This document shows, one piece after another, positions 21,718-33,390 of a DNA stretch of 64,000 nucleotides. This DNA comes from Adenophora triphylla var. japonica (Eukaryota; Streptophyta; Magnoliopsida; Asterales; Campanulaceae), in the NCBI GenBank assembly GCA_022495995.1, contig JAFEMH010000977.1:362501-426500 (forward strand), in the 5' to 3' direction. Every line of letters begins with the position of its first letter. Positions within the stretch are counted from its first letter, which is position 1. Made by a program: the position numbers and the translations under genes. The notes beneath the pieces are model-generated. The model saw nothing but the letters and a program-made list of their open reading frames with translations, was not told the origin of the DNA and made no database searches.

Positions 21718-22392
21718 TTAACCGAGAACAACATCCTTGCCTTTATCCATCCTCTTTCCTTCCTGAGTCTCACCAACCCACTCCAACTTATCCTCATTCC
21801 TAGAAACCATTTCACAAGGCCTTTCACGAACAATCCTTATCAAAGCAACCAATTCCTCCTCCAAATTCCAAGATGAGTGTTGTCCATCTTGATACTCTTT
21901 GATCAACTCGATTCTGGAGTCAAAAAATGGATTTAGCAGCCTCAGCCACTAGTTCATCTCGCAGGTTTTCCATCTCCTGAACATGTTTCTTTCTCATCTC
22001 TTCCATCTCTTCTTCCTTTGTTTTCAATATATCAAAAGCCACTTTTAGGTCCGCCTCATATTCTTTTTTCTCCATAGTTGAAGATACAGCTTTATCCTTC
22101 CACCATTTGATTTCATTGACCATCATCTTAACCGCGGTTACTGCCTAAAATCAAAATATTTTTTATCAGAACAAGATATAAAAATGAAAGGGAAAGAAGT
22201 ACTATACCTTAGTCTCTAACACAACTTCGTTGGAGCTTGCTTCTTCTATGTCTTTCTTCCCTTGTCTCTTTCTCTTTATTCCTGAGGCACTCCCAAGCTC
22301 CAACCTGGGTGCAGGAAGCATGTCTTCACTAGTTATTCCCTTGTATTTGGCGACCAGAGCTTTCGCAGCAAACCTGGGCTTTGAACGGACAA
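21718..22392 (-). pseudogene. Tat-1 antisense gene, C-terminal coiled-coil exons
   Basis: Two exons read on the minus strand. The first, 22392-22209, follows the acceptor TTTCAG and encodes RSKPRFAAKALVAKYKGITS ending at donor GTATAG. The second, 22146-21718, follows TTTTAG and encodes a charged helix (KMMVNEIKWWKDKAVSS, EEEMEEMRKKHVQEMENLRD) with strong coiled-coil character. One extra T in a T-run near 21926 shifts the frame, then SRIELIKEYQDGQHSSWNLE runs to the stop. It is homologous to the antisense genes of Tat-2 and Tat-3. The N-terminal half is deleted. Function unknown. Confidence 0.65.
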
Positions 22393-22702
22393 CTGAAAGG
22401 ACGATGGTAAATATTCTGATGTATACAAGAAGTTCAGAGGAAATATTAAGAAAGAATTACCAAATGACATTTTGTCCTCCTTGATTATCTGATAAAGTCT
22501 TCAACATCCTCATCCCATATATATAGAAGATTTATCTTTTTGGCAGATTCTACGCTAAATCCCTACCTCAATTTAAGCCTTACACCATCCGTGAACCAAG
22601 AAGAACATATCGCCTTCCAAGATCAGCAACCAGGAGGTTAGAGATAGACATTTTGAAATTCAAATTTATACATTTGGGATATTCCAAAAATTCAGGGGCA
22701 AT
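22393..22702 (+). other. Tat-1 remnant before 3' LTR, with polypurine tract
   Basis: Holds a decayed piece of the antisense gene's upstream part. It ends in TTCAGGGGCAAT, the purine tract (about 22691-22702) right before the LTR. Tat-2 and Tat-4 have the same GGGGCAAT end. Confidence 0.55.
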
Positions 22703-23228
22703 TGCTCGGGGTTAAAAAACTACAGCAGCATGTTACATCCTGAGACATCATCTTGTGGTAATAACTTAGCAGTACAACTTGATGGACTATACGCTTCATC
22801 CAGGATGACTGAAAGGCGACATTGTAGGAACCATTTTTACAAGTTTGGTGGACTAAGTCAAGCAACAACATTTACTCAGCAACGGATATGTAGACGGCAT
22901 TAGTAACCTCCTGCGAGATTCCAGGCGCACGAGAAGGGATTGCATTTACTTATTTGATATCGTTATCATCATTTGTATTTAAATAAACGAACACATGTAT
23001 ACATACACACACACCCCTTGGGGTTTTAGCAACATACTTTGTACTTTCCATTCATTCTCTACCATCACAATACTAATAATATTCTTTCCAAGGTTTTATG
23101 TTGCGAACAAGCTGTTCAAGGGCTTTCCTCATTAAATATCTTGTCAACATCTTGAATATACATTGTCATATTCCATTGTGCCCCATTTTTTCCTTTGGAA
23201 GTTGAATTGCTTGAATTTGACCTAAACA
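22703..23228 (+). repeat. 3' LTR of Tat-1
   Basis: 526 bp from TGCTCGGGGTTAAAAAAC to TTTGACCTAAACA. The purine tract precedes it, and its 3' half aligns with the Tat-4 LTR in reverse (GTTCAAGGGCTTTCCTC, CATATTCCATTGTGCCCC). The partner 5' LTR is outside the window, so the end is set by homology only. ATGAT (23229-23233) is the candidate duplication. Confidence 0.75.
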
Positions 23229-23548
23229 ATGATCACCTTTATCATTCAACAACTTAGCAAAGGGTCCAAAACACTAACGACAATCATTCAAATTCATGAT
23301 TTAGAACCATAGAATTCAACTCTTAGTTTGAACAACAATTTACATGACCAAGTAAAGACAAACTTATGCTGAAACATTTTATATCAAAGAAATGAAAAGA
23401 AAAAAAAACATATATAGTCAGACTTCCAGAATATCTCGTGCAACTAAATGTTAATATCACCATATACATCCAATTGCTAAGAAGTCAAATGCACTTTCTT
23501 TTATTTTATCTTTCAATGCCATCAAAATATGTCCCTATAATTTATATG
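23229..23548. other. Unique DNA between Tat-1 and Tat-4, possible host intron
   Basis: A/T-rich, no ORF. It ends in ATATG (23544-23548), the left target duplication of Tat-4. Without Tat-4 it would join 51708 onward, which ends in a splice acceptor before the FLZ-like exon, so it may be intron sequence. Confidence 0.5.
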
Positions 23549-24128
23549 TGTTTTGGCCAAATTTAAGCACTTTGACCTCAAGGATGAGAATAGGGCACCA
23601 TGGAATATGATTATGTAAATTCAAGATAAAGAGACAAAGGAGTTAACGAGGAGAGCCCTTGAACAACATGTTCACCGGCATAAAACCTCAGAACAATGGA
23701 ATTTTATTATTCTTGTGGTGGTAGGGAGAGAATGCGAGTACAAAAATAGTTGCTAACTGAGTGTGTGTTCTTGGTGTAGTGTGTGTTTTGTATCGTAGGT
23801 GCAAGTGATTACATATGTGTTACTATTCTCCTTTAAATACTAAGAAGTAGTAACAGAAATAATAAATATCCCTTAATTTGCGGCTGGGAAGTTAATGATT
23901 TTTTGACTTGGTCCATAACTGCCCCTTTTGACTTGGTCCATAACTTCCCCTTTATTGCTCCATGCCTTGATAATGTTTCTTAGAAAATAGGCTCATAGTA
24001 ACAGCCATGCAGGATGTTAAATAAGGTTGTTGACTCGTTATCAGGTTATTGACTCATCATCAGGTTGTTAAATCAGGTTGTTTAACTCATGATGAAATGC
24101 CAGGATGTTGATTTTTCTACCCCAAACA
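23549..24128 (-). repeat. 3' LTR of Tat-4
   Basis: 580 bp. On the minus strand it runs TGTTTGGGGTAGAAAAATC to TTGGCCAAAACA, a CCAAAACA end like the LTRs of Tat-2 and Tat-3. The part 23608-24128 is matched without net indel by 51182-51702; the last 59 bases (23549-23607) have no partner in the 5' LTR. A 17-18-bp field of CAGGTTGTTGACTC-like units lies at 24020-24110. Confidence 0.9.
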
Positions 24129-24529
24129 ATTGCCCCCGAATTTTTGAAGTTTAATGAGAATTCAACTTTAACCACTGTCACCCACTAGCAATTAAGTTGA
24201 GCAGATAATGAGACAAATTCTATTGGTTTGGGAGGCTCGAGGCATTAGAGTCATGTTGGGATTCTTGAACCGTCAAAAAACTCCTTCTATTCAACCAAGA
24301 ACTTGAATATGGCTGTTATTTACCACAAAGGAAGAGAGCGGAAGTCTGCGAGCACAGTGAGTGTGTATTCCTGCATGTAGGAATCAGAAAAAAAAACAAT
24401 TCCTTTTTATGTTTTAGTTAAGTATTTTAATAGAGGGAGCATCCTCTAATACAATTAGAAATTTAGGATGTAATTTGTGATTTTGATATGTCTGTTTGGA
24501 CATGTTTTGGGTATTCTGTTTATAATGAA
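24129..24529 (-). other. Tat-4 interior next to its 3' LTR
   Basis: Starts (minus-strand end) with the purine tract AATTCGGGGGCAAT at 24129-24142. The rest is non-coding; I see no remnant of the antisense gene. ATGAA (24525-24529) is the left target duplication of Tat-2. Confidence 0.6.
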
Positions 24530-25104
24530 TGTTACGTCCTAAAAAATCCACTCAGCATGTTCTGCATCTTGGACATCCATCTTGAGGTAACGTCTTGATT
24601 TACATCTTGGACTAACACCTTGAAATTACTTGTTGTGTTTATCCTATTTTTCAGGAACATAATTATAAATAAATAATTCACCCATGTGACCGTTTGGACC
24701 TAGTCAAAGAGCAACATAACGGATTCAAACTATCAACCAAAGGATAACGGTTGGACTCGATCAACAGGAAGGGAGATTCTAGGCGCAAGATCAGCAGGAC
24801 ATTCAAGTTGTTATTTTCAGTTACAATAACGCCTATATATTCCTTTTAAGGAGCACTCTTGTTCACGTTACACAGTTTTGCTTACTCTACTCTCCACTTG
24901 TACTCAAAAACTCTCAAATACTTAATAAAATTTGTTTGGTTTAGGAAGGCTTGCCAAAAGCCTCCCGAGGCTTTTCTCTTGGACGATTGCCCTAAGGGTT
25001 TCCTCGTTACATCCTTGTGTTCATGTTGCTTTGAGGATCATATTCCATTTGTGCCCAAACCTCCTTGAGAAGAAAACTTTATTTGTCAAAATTTGTCCAA
25101 AACA
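24530..25104 (+). repeat. 5' LTR of Tat-2
   Basis: Runs TGTTACGTCCTAAAA to TTTGTCCAAAACA. It holds a TATATATTC box near 24835 and repeated CATCTTG phrases (24565-24610). The ORF at 24859-25068 is within the LTR and is not taken as a gene. Confidence 0.95.
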
Positions 25105-25107
25105 ATT

Positions 25108-25126
25108 TGGCGCCGTCTGTGGGAAC
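25108..25126 (+). promoter_or_regulatory. Primer binding site of Tat-2
   Basis: TGGCGCCGTCTGTGGGAA three bases after the LTR. TGGCGCC-type sites are usual in the Tat and Athila lineages. The matching tRNA has not been checked. Confidence 0.8.
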
Positions 25127-25151
25127 TTTGGTTTTTTAGATTCCAGTCAAG

Positions 25152-26744
25152 ATGAGAAATCTGACCTCTGCTATGTCTACCCCCATCATCACAACCGGGG
25201 CAAGGACCATCATGTCAAGCTTGTCTATGACATCTAGCGCGCATTCACCTGTGGGCTCCGGTGCTGCCACGCCTCAAAATCAGGGGCTCAACCAAGGTGG
25301 AACTTCCAACATGTCACTGTCAGACATTTCACTAGGAGTGATAACTGCCATGACGTCTATGATGAAACAATTGAAAGATCAGATAGATGGGCAGCAACAT
25401 ACCAATCAAATGATCTTTAATCACATTAATAGGCTATATCATAATTTCTCAGCTTCCGGACTCAGCCTTCCCTTAGTCAGCACGTCAGAGGTCTCACCTT
25501 TGTAGCCCAGAACTCTTTTTCCAGGTGTTGGGATGAGCGCGCGAGGCAGTCAAGGCGCTACACCCATATCCAGCACTGTTCAAACTGAAAGCACCACCGT
25601 CACATCCAACCCGATGGCACTGATGTCGTGCTTCACCTTTGCAACCCCACCTCCTGTGGGGCAAACAGGGAGTTTTAACTTGTTCAATACCCCTTTTAAT
25701 CCTATAGTTACCACTAACCCTGTTGCAGATACTGCCCTTGCAAGAGAAGTGTAGAAACTTAAGGAAATCCTCATGAAGGTTCCCGGAGTCACCTTACCCT
25801 TCAACCAAGCATCTCTAACCATTCATCATGATTCATGCTTTGTCCCTGCAATAGCTGGAGTGGAGATCCCTACAAGATTTCAAGTACCACCCATGAAGCA
25901 ATATGATGGCACGACCGATCCTGTAGAACATATTGCCTTATACCAAGAAAAGATGGATATCATCAGCATCCCTCCGCATCTTAAAGAAGTTTGCTTATGC
26001 AGGGGCTTTGGCTCCACCTTATCTGGTCCCGTCTTGATGTGGCTGACTAATCAGCCTATGAACTCTATCTCATCCTACTCTCAATTAGTTAACATGTTTC
26101 TTAACCAATTTTCTTGCAATCGTGTGTTTGAAAAATTGACAAGTGACCTTTACAGGATCGTGCAACAACCCGATGAAACCTTAAAATACTATGTCTTCAG
26201 GTTTAACAAGGAAGCTGTGAGAATTCCACACATTAACGCGTTGACTGCAACCGAAGCTTTCAAGATCGGACTAAAGAGAGAATCACCATTCTACCAAGAC
26301 CTTGTCATATTCCCATCTCGAAGCTTAGAAGAAGTCAGGACGAGGTCTGTCCGTTTTATCAGGTTGGAAGAAGATGAAATAATCCATGGCAAGGCGTCAA
26401 AGAAGATGCCTACATATGAGAATCCTGACAGAAAGGCAGACTCATCCCACCATCGATCTAATAGGGGAAAACCCTACTCTAAAACTGACTCTTCTAAAAT
26501 TAACATTTTTGAAGAAGATGACAAGGAAGAAGATACAGTTTATCCTAAAATTAGTGACTACTATTTTTCTGTTGACGTTTCAGGCCTCCTACATGCTATG
26601 GACAACCTAGGTGGAAAGGCAAGATGGCCAAAGGCAGCTGATAAATCAGCATCATGGAAGGATAAATCAAAGTGGTGTGCCTACCATGAAGATTTTGGGC
26701 ATACTACTAATAGCTGCATCGCCTTGAGGAAAAAAAATTAGCTA
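25152..26744 (+). pseudogene. gag: Tat-2 gag
   Basis: ATG at 25152 opens a frame kept to 26741 with two nonsense codons (25503, 25752). Landmarks are VPPMKQYDGTTDPVEHIALY and VCLCRGFGSTLSGPVLMWLT, then FEKLTSDLYRIVQQPDETL, RFNKEAVRIPH and the knuckle KWCAYHEDFGHTTNSC (about 26670). One extra A in the run at 26731-26738 shifts the frame into a TAG. The reading continues after Tat-3 at 35864. The serine/threonine-rich N-terminus differs from that of Tat-3. It would form the particle core. Confidence 0.88.
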
Positions 26745-26749
26745 CTTAT
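26745..26749. repeat. Target site duplication of Tat-3 (left)
   Basis: CTTAT against CTTAC at 35864-35868. The Tat-2 protein (SYLLSKG) indicates CTTAC as the original, so the left copy has one C to T change. Confidence 0.8.
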
Positions 26750-27344
26750 TGTTTTGGTAGAAAAAACAATTTTGTAGAATCTTAACTTTGACAAGTGTAT
26801 GGATTTAAACAACTAGGAGGGGACTATGGAATTCGATTAAATGGAATAAAGACATGAAATGAAAAAGTGACACCAAGATTTGTTAACGAGGAAAACCTTA
26901 GAGATAATAACCTCTTTGGAAAATATCTCGGGAGTTAGGTCTCCAACCTTAAAAGATTCACTATGATAACTGAGATTACAACTGCGGAAGATGATGGAGT
27001 GGATTACAAATGATGTGTGCATAGTGTGTGTATAAGAACGTGTTATTTTCCATCTCCATCTCCCCTTAAATAAGATCAACTATTGACGGGTAAGAAGTAG
27101 TTCCTAAAATCTCGGCATCTAAGCTTCTCCCTTCAACGTCCATAAGACCGAGTCCACTTTGCCGTTTAAAGAGAGGTTGAACGTGCTTTAAAATATCCCA
27201 TGTTTATCTCTCTTATTTACTGTAAAATTATAATGAAGATATTAAAAAAAACAAATAAGTAAATATTAAATAATACTTACAGTGGAATAACATCTTGACA
27301 TGCAGGAGCAACTGAAGATGTCACCATGCTGAAAAATACCCACA
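26750..27344 (-). repeat. 3' LTR of Tat-3
   Basis: 595 bp; on the minus strand TGTGGGTATTTTTCAGC to CTACCAAAACA. Matches 35265-35863 with few changes. The coding ORF seen on the minus strand at 26837-27079 is in both LTRs and is not a gene I recognise. Confidence 0.95.
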
Positions 27345-28769
27345 ATAATTTATCTCCAAAAATATTTGACTATGGCTTGGAGAATCTTTGCCTTCGTTAT
27401 CAAAGTGAACAGGGAGAATGGTTTAGACCTAGGTCTCCAAGAGATAGCCTATTCGTATGATCTTCAACACTTTTGCTCAAAAAGATATCTTTTTAAGAAG
27501 AGATCAGGTAGGAATTCCCTAATGAGCACCACATCTTCGAGTGATAGGGGATGGAAAAATAGGTTTTTCTTTGTTGATAGGGCATCCATTGAAGGAGGGA
27601 ATGAGGTACCAAGCGAGTGGAACAAGGGAGGTACTTTAATTCCTAACTTTGTGATTTTCTGTTCTTGAGACAAACTGAAATCGTAATTGCTTTTACCTTT
27701 TTTCAGATATTGATTGGGGAGAATTATTCCCACCTGTAGAAGACACCTTGGCAAAAATTGACGAATTCTTCAAACTTCCTTTAGACAAAAGATCTCCTAG
27801 GGGACTGTTGGAATCACCTTTGGTTGTTCAGGAAGATCAAAAAGCATCAACCTCCGTCATTATGTCTACAGGTAAGCATGCTGTCTTTTTATTTCATTTC
27901 ATTAATCTGATGCATTATACTTCTTGACATTTTTCATATGTTGACGCAGTTTCCAAACCAGTTGTCTCAGGATCAGACTTTGATCTGGATGACATTGATG
28001 CCATGTTTGGAGACACCCCTCTTAAGGTAGAGATGAAACTACCACCGGTTCCTAAGAAGATTCCTGTCTTGGGTGAGAGCGCTGGAATTGGCTCTAGGGT
28101 TAAGAAGAGGAAGGCAATACAAGAAGAAGTGATTGAGGTTGTTGATGTATTTAGAGGACTGCCTATGGAGGAGTTTAAGAAGAAATGTATGAGTTTCGCA
28201 GCTGGGGTAATATGTAACTAACCAACCTTTGAACAGTCTTAAGTTTTCATAACATCCTTTGATACTAATTTATTTATGTCACAGGCTATGGGGTATGTGG
28301 AAGATTTGACAAAGAACATGAGGTTTTTAAGAAAAAGTCCAAATCAGAGGCGGCATTGGCAAAGAAGGAAAAGATTTTGTTAGAAAACAAAGTGAAGGCA
28401 CATGAAAAAGTTTTGGAAGAACAGGCCAAGATGTTGGAGGAGCAGGAGAAGACTGTGAAGGATTTATTGGATAGTTTAGCAAAAAGTGAGGAGGATCACC
28501 TTAAGGAGATTGCTGAAGTAAAAGGTTCTTGCAAATTGGCTGCTGCTAAAACTGTTTCTCAGTGTAGAATCAAGATGATAAAGAAGTTTCAGGAAGGAAA
28601 GGCTCAAAATTGGGATATCAACAAGGAATATGCCCATTTCTCCAAGTTGACAGGTGAACCAGTAGATGAGGGTGAGGTGTCATCAAGCCCACATGAGGCA
28701 GTTGTAAAGGAAGCAACAGAGGTTGGAGAAGTTACTCCTAAAGCAACACCTGAGGCGGATGCCATCTGA
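27345..28769 (+). pseudogene. Tat-3 antisense gene, four exons, N-terminus lost
   Basis: Read on the plus strand against a minus-strand element. Exon 1 (27345-27632) encodes MAWRIFAFVIKVNRENGLDL and DRGWKNRFFFVDRAS, matching the Tat-2 antisense protein, and ends at a GTACTT donor. Exon 2 (27707-27871), exon 3 (27950-28205) and exon 4 (28286-28769) have AG acceptors (TTTTCAG, GACGCAG, GTCACAG) and GT donors. The last exon is a long charged coiled coil (LEEQAKMLEEQEKTVKDLLD). One frameshift lies near 28320. The N-terminal type resembles the Pfam family called putative gypsy-type transposon (PF04195), from memory only. Function unknown. Confidence 0.7.
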
Positions 28770-29600
28770 AAAAGTTAAAACAAGTTTGTTTTGATTTTTG
28801 CTGGTATTACTGGGGTGGAATCCCAAAGACAATTTTAACTTTGTTGGTTATGTAATAGGTCCATAAGGACCGAAGACAATTTCTTTTAGGTGTTGGGTTG
28901 GTCCAACACTTTTGTGTTTTAGCTTTAGTAGTTTGGATGTTGGATTATTGTCTTAACTTTTAGGGATGTTCTTATGGTAGCTTTAGAAAAATTAAGGTTT
29001 GGTAATTTTCAAGCATGTCAAGGCTTGTTTCATTTTTGATGAAATTTTCTTTGGATGGTCATATGTTATGCTCGTAAGGTGACATGATAGTATGTCAAAA
29101 CAACAGATACTTAAGATGACACGTACATGTCATAACCACAAGAATAAAACATGAGATCAATCATTTAACTGAGTGGGAATGGGTAAGCTATATGAGTTTA
29201 CCCATATAGGCCCACCCCACACCTCAATTAAAGAGATAACTTGCGCTCCAGGCGAAGGTGTGGTAACCTAACATCTTAAAAAAGAGGTAATTAACTCTTT
29301 AAACCTTAGAAGGGATTGTGTACCTTTGCTTGAGAAGAGATGGCCAGTCTCTGACGGAGGAGAATTCGTTATCCTTTTGAATTTGAGTACTTTCGACATG
29401 TCCCCATTCCCGTATGTCAACATCTCGCAACACAGAGACATGTTAGAGATGGACGTCAACTATGTTGACGCCCCTCCATAAATTATGTTAGTGACATCTT
29501 AATTTGCAGTAAAATGGAAAAACAGTAAATAGGGAAATGAAAGGTTACATAATAAAGGATTATCCATACCTGGGATGAGGTGAGTTTAAGGGAGGCATTG
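28770..29600 (-). other. Tat-3 spacer between antisense gene and integrase
   Basis: Non-coding. It contains the post-integrase hairpin (29451-29473) and hairpins TGACAT/ATGTCA at about 29082-29098 and ATGACA/TGTCAT at about 29117-29134, like the TAACAT hairpins of Tat-2. Confidence 0.5.
29451..29473 (-). other. Post-integrase hairpin, Tat-3
   Basis: On the minus strand GGGCGTCAAC-ATA-GTTGACGTCC: GCGTCAAC pairs with GTTGACGT using one G-T pair. The other Tat copies have GGTGTTAGC/GCTAACACC at this point, so both arms changed together. Confidence 0.7.
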
Positions 29601-29601
29601 T

Positions 29602-30740
29602 CTAGATGTAATACCTTTTAAGGTGAATGGTGTTCCAACTCCGTGGGATCATTTGGCTATCCAAGGTTGACAGACGATACGCTCCTTTCCCGGCCTGTGC
29701 ATCAATTAGGTAGGGTCCTTCCCACTTTGGGGCGAGCTTGCCTGCATTAAGTTCTTTCGTATTTAGGAATGCCTTTCGTAGGACTAAGTCTCCTACTTGA
29801 AACCTTCTAACCCTTTCATTTTTGTTGTAAGACCTGGCTATCCTTTGCTGATATGCTGCCATCCGAATTTCGGCCATGTCTTTTAGCTCATCTACGGTAT
29901 CTAAGTCATGTGTCAAGATGTCCTTATTATGCTCAGATGTCATCAAGTGCACTGTTGTAGGTACAAGAACTTTTCTTTGGAATGAGTGATTACATTTCCA
30001 AACACCAGTGAATAGGGGGTCTGACCAGTAGCGTTCTTAGATGTCATCGTGTCAGCCCATAAAACCATTGGTAACTATTCTGCCCATCGTCCTTTCTTCT
30101 GGTTTAGTCTCTTTTTTAAGTTGCTTATGATTATCTTGTTCTTTGGATTACACTTTGTCCATTGGCTTGAGGGTGAACAGGTGAAGATGTCACCATCTTG
30201 ACTCCCCAACTATTCAAGAAATTCTGGGTTTTCCTACTAATGAACTGGGAGCCGTTATCACAAATTATCTCTGAAGGTATCCCAAACCTGCTGAATATAT
30301 TTCTTTTGATGAAAGAGATAACTTCTCTGTCGCGGACTTGTACGTATGCCTCAGCTTCTACCCATTTAGAAAAATAGTCTGTCATGGCTAGTAGAAATAC
30401 TCTCCCTCCTGGGGCTTTGGGTAATTTTCCTACGATGTCCATTCCCCAAATCATAAATGGCCACGGCGACAGGATAGGATGTAACAATTCGGCTGGCTGA
30501 TGTAGGATGTCACCATGTCGTTGACAGGAGTCACACTTCTTTGCATATTATGTGGCGTCTCTTCGCATTGTGGGCCAAAAATAGCCCATCCTCAGAGCCT
30601 TGGTATACAGACTTCTGCCCCCGATATGATTTCCACACTGCCCTTCATGCAGCTCCTTTAGAACCTGGTTGGCTCGGTCTGCTTCTAGACATCTTAAGTA
30701 GTGACCTGCAGCAGATTTTCTAAATAAAATGTTATCAATA
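29602..30740 (-). pseudogene. pol: Tat-3 integrase
   Basis: The zinc-binding part (30500-30720) is recognisable but frame-broken. The core at 30487-30131 reads [18 protein letters not shown], then [17 protein letters not shown] and ICDNGSQFISRKTQ, showing two of the catalytic acidic residues. The tail at 29952-29602 reads MAAYQQRIARSYNKN, RRFQVGDLVLRKAF and KWEGPYLIDAQAGKGAYRLS, the usual C-terminal domain. It would insert the cDNA. Frameshifts lie near 30490 and 30130-29960. Confidence 0.85.
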
Positions 30741-31039
30741 AGTAAATATTTAGATACTCTTACCCTGAAGGCTCTAGCATTTTTCTCCTCGGCTGGGATC
30801 GTATCATCTAAGAGATAATTAATAATAGGGGCTTTCCAGAAAGTTACTGCTGGAGGGGCAGGGATGTCGACATCTAGAACGAACAGCTCAAGATGATCAA
30901 TTGCTGGGATGTCAACATGTACAATTGGGATACTCGTCTATGAAATGCTTTTGAAGGCTGAACCTAAGTTTGCCAGAGCATCTGCTTGAGAATTTTCCTG
31001 ACGTGGAATCTGCTCCAAAGTAAATGTTTTGAATTTGGC

Positions 31040-31900
31040 CGCCAGAATTTTAACAATTTACAAATATGTCGTCATCTTTGCATTTTTTGCTATGTAGGAT
31101 CCGTTGTAATGGTTAAAAATTAGCAAAGAATCCACAAACACCCGAATGTGTTTGACATCTAGGTCCTGGGCTACTGCCAAACCTGCAATTAATGCCTCAT
31201 ATTCTGCTTCATTATTAGTGGCCTTAAAACTGCAACTGATGGACTGTGGTATTATGTCCCCTTGTGGAGATTTTAGTACAACTCCAAGACCTGTACCTCT
31301 CATGTTGGAAGCACCATCTATGTAGAGCGTCCATATTTTCAGGATGTCATCATCTTGAAGTTGCTGAACTTCCAACTCCACTTCTGGTTGCATGGTTGGA
31401 CTAAAGTCAGCCACAAAATCAGCTAGAGCTTGAGATTTTATTGCTGTTCTGGGTTCATATTTGATATCGTAAGTGCTCAATTGTACGGACCATTTAGCCA
31501 TTCGACCTGACATCTCTGGTTTTCTCATAACATTCTTAATAGGATAGTTAGTACGCACAATTATAGTATGTGTTTCAAAATAGTGTCTTAATTTAATAGA
31601 AGCAGTTATCAAAGCTAAAATTAACTTCTGTAAATGAGAGTACCTGGTTTCCGCATCTAAAAGTGTCTTACTTATATAGTAGATGGGTTGCTGACTACCA
31701 TCTCGTTATGTCACTAAGACTGCACTTACAGTGCTTTCTGATACTGCTAGGTCGATGTAAAGATGTTCGCCCTCCTGAGGTTTGGCCAATAATGGAGGTG
31801 TCGACAGGTAACTTTTGAGTTCCTGAAAGGCTTGTTCATGCTGATCTTCCCACTGGAAATTCTTGTTTTTTCTTAGGATGTCATAGAAAGGCTTGCATCA
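31040..31900 (-). pseudogene. pol: Tat-3 RNase H and second RNase H
   Basis: RNase H 1 is frame-broken (31612-31900). After it come SGRMAKWSVQLSTYDIKYEP, KSQALADFVADFSP and the second RNase H (WTLYIDGASNMRGTGLGVV, FKATNNEAEYEALIAGLAV, VFVDSLLIFNHYNGSY) at 31580-31058. The first catalytic site reads YIDGAS. The region 30741-31039 has stops in all frames. Confidence 0.82.
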
Positions 31901-32005
31901 ATCAGAAGACTTTGAAATGAATCTGGTGAGTGCAGCAATCTTCCCTATCAATCTCTAGACGTTTTTGACGGATTGAGGTGACGACAAGTTGATAATGGCA
32001 CGTAT

Positions 32006-32842
32006 CTATTCTGGGGCAGCTTCTATGCCTCTTTTAGTTACCATATAACCCAAAAACTTCCCTGCCTTCATTCCAAAGTTGCATTTAGCTGGATTAAGTT
32101 TCATATTGAAACAATCCAAGATGTCGAAGGCTTGAGATAGGTTGCTTATGTGATCTTCGGCTTTCTTGGATTTTACTACCATGTCGTTAATATATACTTC
32201 CATTGTGTCCCCAATCTGGTCTTTGAACATTTTGTTGATGAGCCTCTGATATGTTGCACCTGTATTTTTTAGTCCAAAAGGCATAGCAATATAACAATAG
32301 ATACCTGTGGGCGTTATAAAGGCGGTGTCCTCCTGATCAGATGGCTTCATCTGGATTTGTTGGAATCCTGAGGATGCGTCCATGAAGGTGAGGAGCTCGT
32401 GTCCGGAGGTGGCATCAACCAACGAATCTATGTGAGGCAAAGGGAAAGGATCTTTTGGACAGGCTTTATTCAAGTCGGTGAAGTCAACACAGACTCGCCA
32501 TTTCCCATTCTTCATCTCAACCACAACCAACCATCTTGGATAATCTACCTCTCGGATCATGTTGGCTTTGAGTAAGCGCTCCACTTCTTCCTTGATGATC
32601 TGGTTTCTTGTTTCTTCAAACTTCCTACGTTTCTGGCAGACTGGCTTGAAACTAGGATCAATGTTAAGTTTATGGGTAATGAAATCTTTGCTGATGCCGG
32701 TCATGTCATCATGTCTCCATGCAAAACTCTTTGCTCTGCTTCTTAACAGGTCCACAAGCTTTTCTTCTATATCTGGTGGGATGTCACTACCAATAAGTAC
32801 CTTGATGTCCGGATTGGAAGGATCTAATAATACTTCTTTCAC
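32006..32842 (-). pseudogene. pol: Tat-3 reverse transcriptase
   Basis: One 278-codon open frame. It shows VLIGSDIPPDIEEKLVDLL, MTGISKDFITHKLNIDPS, RWLVVVEMKNGKWRVCVDFT, LLTFMDASSGFQQIQM, IAMPFGLKNTGATYQRLIN and KLNPAKCNFGMKAGKFLGYM. It makes the cDNA in intact copies. The catalytic YIDD reads YINDMVV, so the second catalytic aspartate is lost although the frame is open. A few residues are missing after RWL compared with Tat-1. Confidence 0.9.
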
Positions 32843-32959
32843 ATCGTTCTCCCTAGCTTCCAGGACTTTACGTACTTTCCTCTATAATTGCTATGCTTGT
32901 TTGGGAGATGTCAACGCCTTCATTGAAGTCTTATAACACTCCTTGGTCACTTGTTGGTC

Positions 32960-33384
32960 ACTGTATATTTTGGCGACACCTAAAGGTGTTGGTAAGTGGA
33001 TGGTACAGCCTTCATCCCATGAATCCATGGTCTTCCAAGAATGACATTGTAGGATGTTGCACAGTCAATTACGCAGAATCGCTCTATGGTGTTGAGGCCT
33101 TTTGAGTAGATTGGAAGTTTTATCTCTCCCACTGTTTCTTTGACTTCACCACTGAAGCCTACCAACACTGAGGATTTCTTGACAATCTCTGATTCTGGGA
33201 TGTTCATTTCCTTAAGGGTGCTCAACATAATGATATTGACAGAGCTGCCTCCATCGACCAGGATACGCCGGATAGTACAATTGGCGATCTGCAAGGAAAT
33301 AACTAGGCCATCATGATGGGGTTCTAGCAAATTATCTCGATCACTCTCATCAAAGGTGATTGGCTCCTGGCAAGGTGTCGACAT
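32960..33384 (-). pseudogene. pol: Tat-3 protease
   Basis: Aspartic protease with active site RRILVDGGSSVNIIM and the downstream SVLVGFSGEV, EIKLPIYSKG and SYNVILGRPWIHGMKAVPS. The second G replaces the usual T/S in D-[TS]-G, which is normal in this clade (Tat-1 and Tat-2 have DNG). Linked to RT through a stop-rich stretch (32843-32960). Confidence 0.85.
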
Positions 33385-33390
33385 CCTGGG

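Larger units (their letters stand above)
4392..23228 (+). mobile_element. Tat-1: Ty3/gypsy Tat-lineage element, broken by three insertions
   Basis: The parts run gag-protease 4392-6284, protease-RT 15876-16778, RT to integrase 18525-21080, an antisense gene at 21718-22392, a purine tract and 3' LTR 22703-23228. Its 5' end is left of the window beyond element A. The order gag, PR, RT, RH, second RH, INT with zinc knuckle W-C-x2-H-x4-H-x4-C fits the Tat lineage. It holds element A in gag, element B in protease and a solo LTR in RT. Many nonsense codons show it is dead. Confidence 0.85.

Noticed and set aside
23608..24128. LTR of Tat-4 ending at TGATTATG, as the direct LTR-LTR match suggests
   Set aside because: Homology with the Tat-1 LTR and the ATATG duplication place the true end 59 bases further left (23549); the 5' copy is truncated.
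24859..25068. 69-codon ORF repeated at 48608-48817
   Set aside because: Both copies lie inside the Tat-2 LTRs. Repetition reflects the LTR pair, not a gene family.
26837..27079. 80-codon ORF repeated at 35352-35594
   Set aside because: Part of the two Tat-3 LTRs; no known domain, and conservation is explained by LTR identity.
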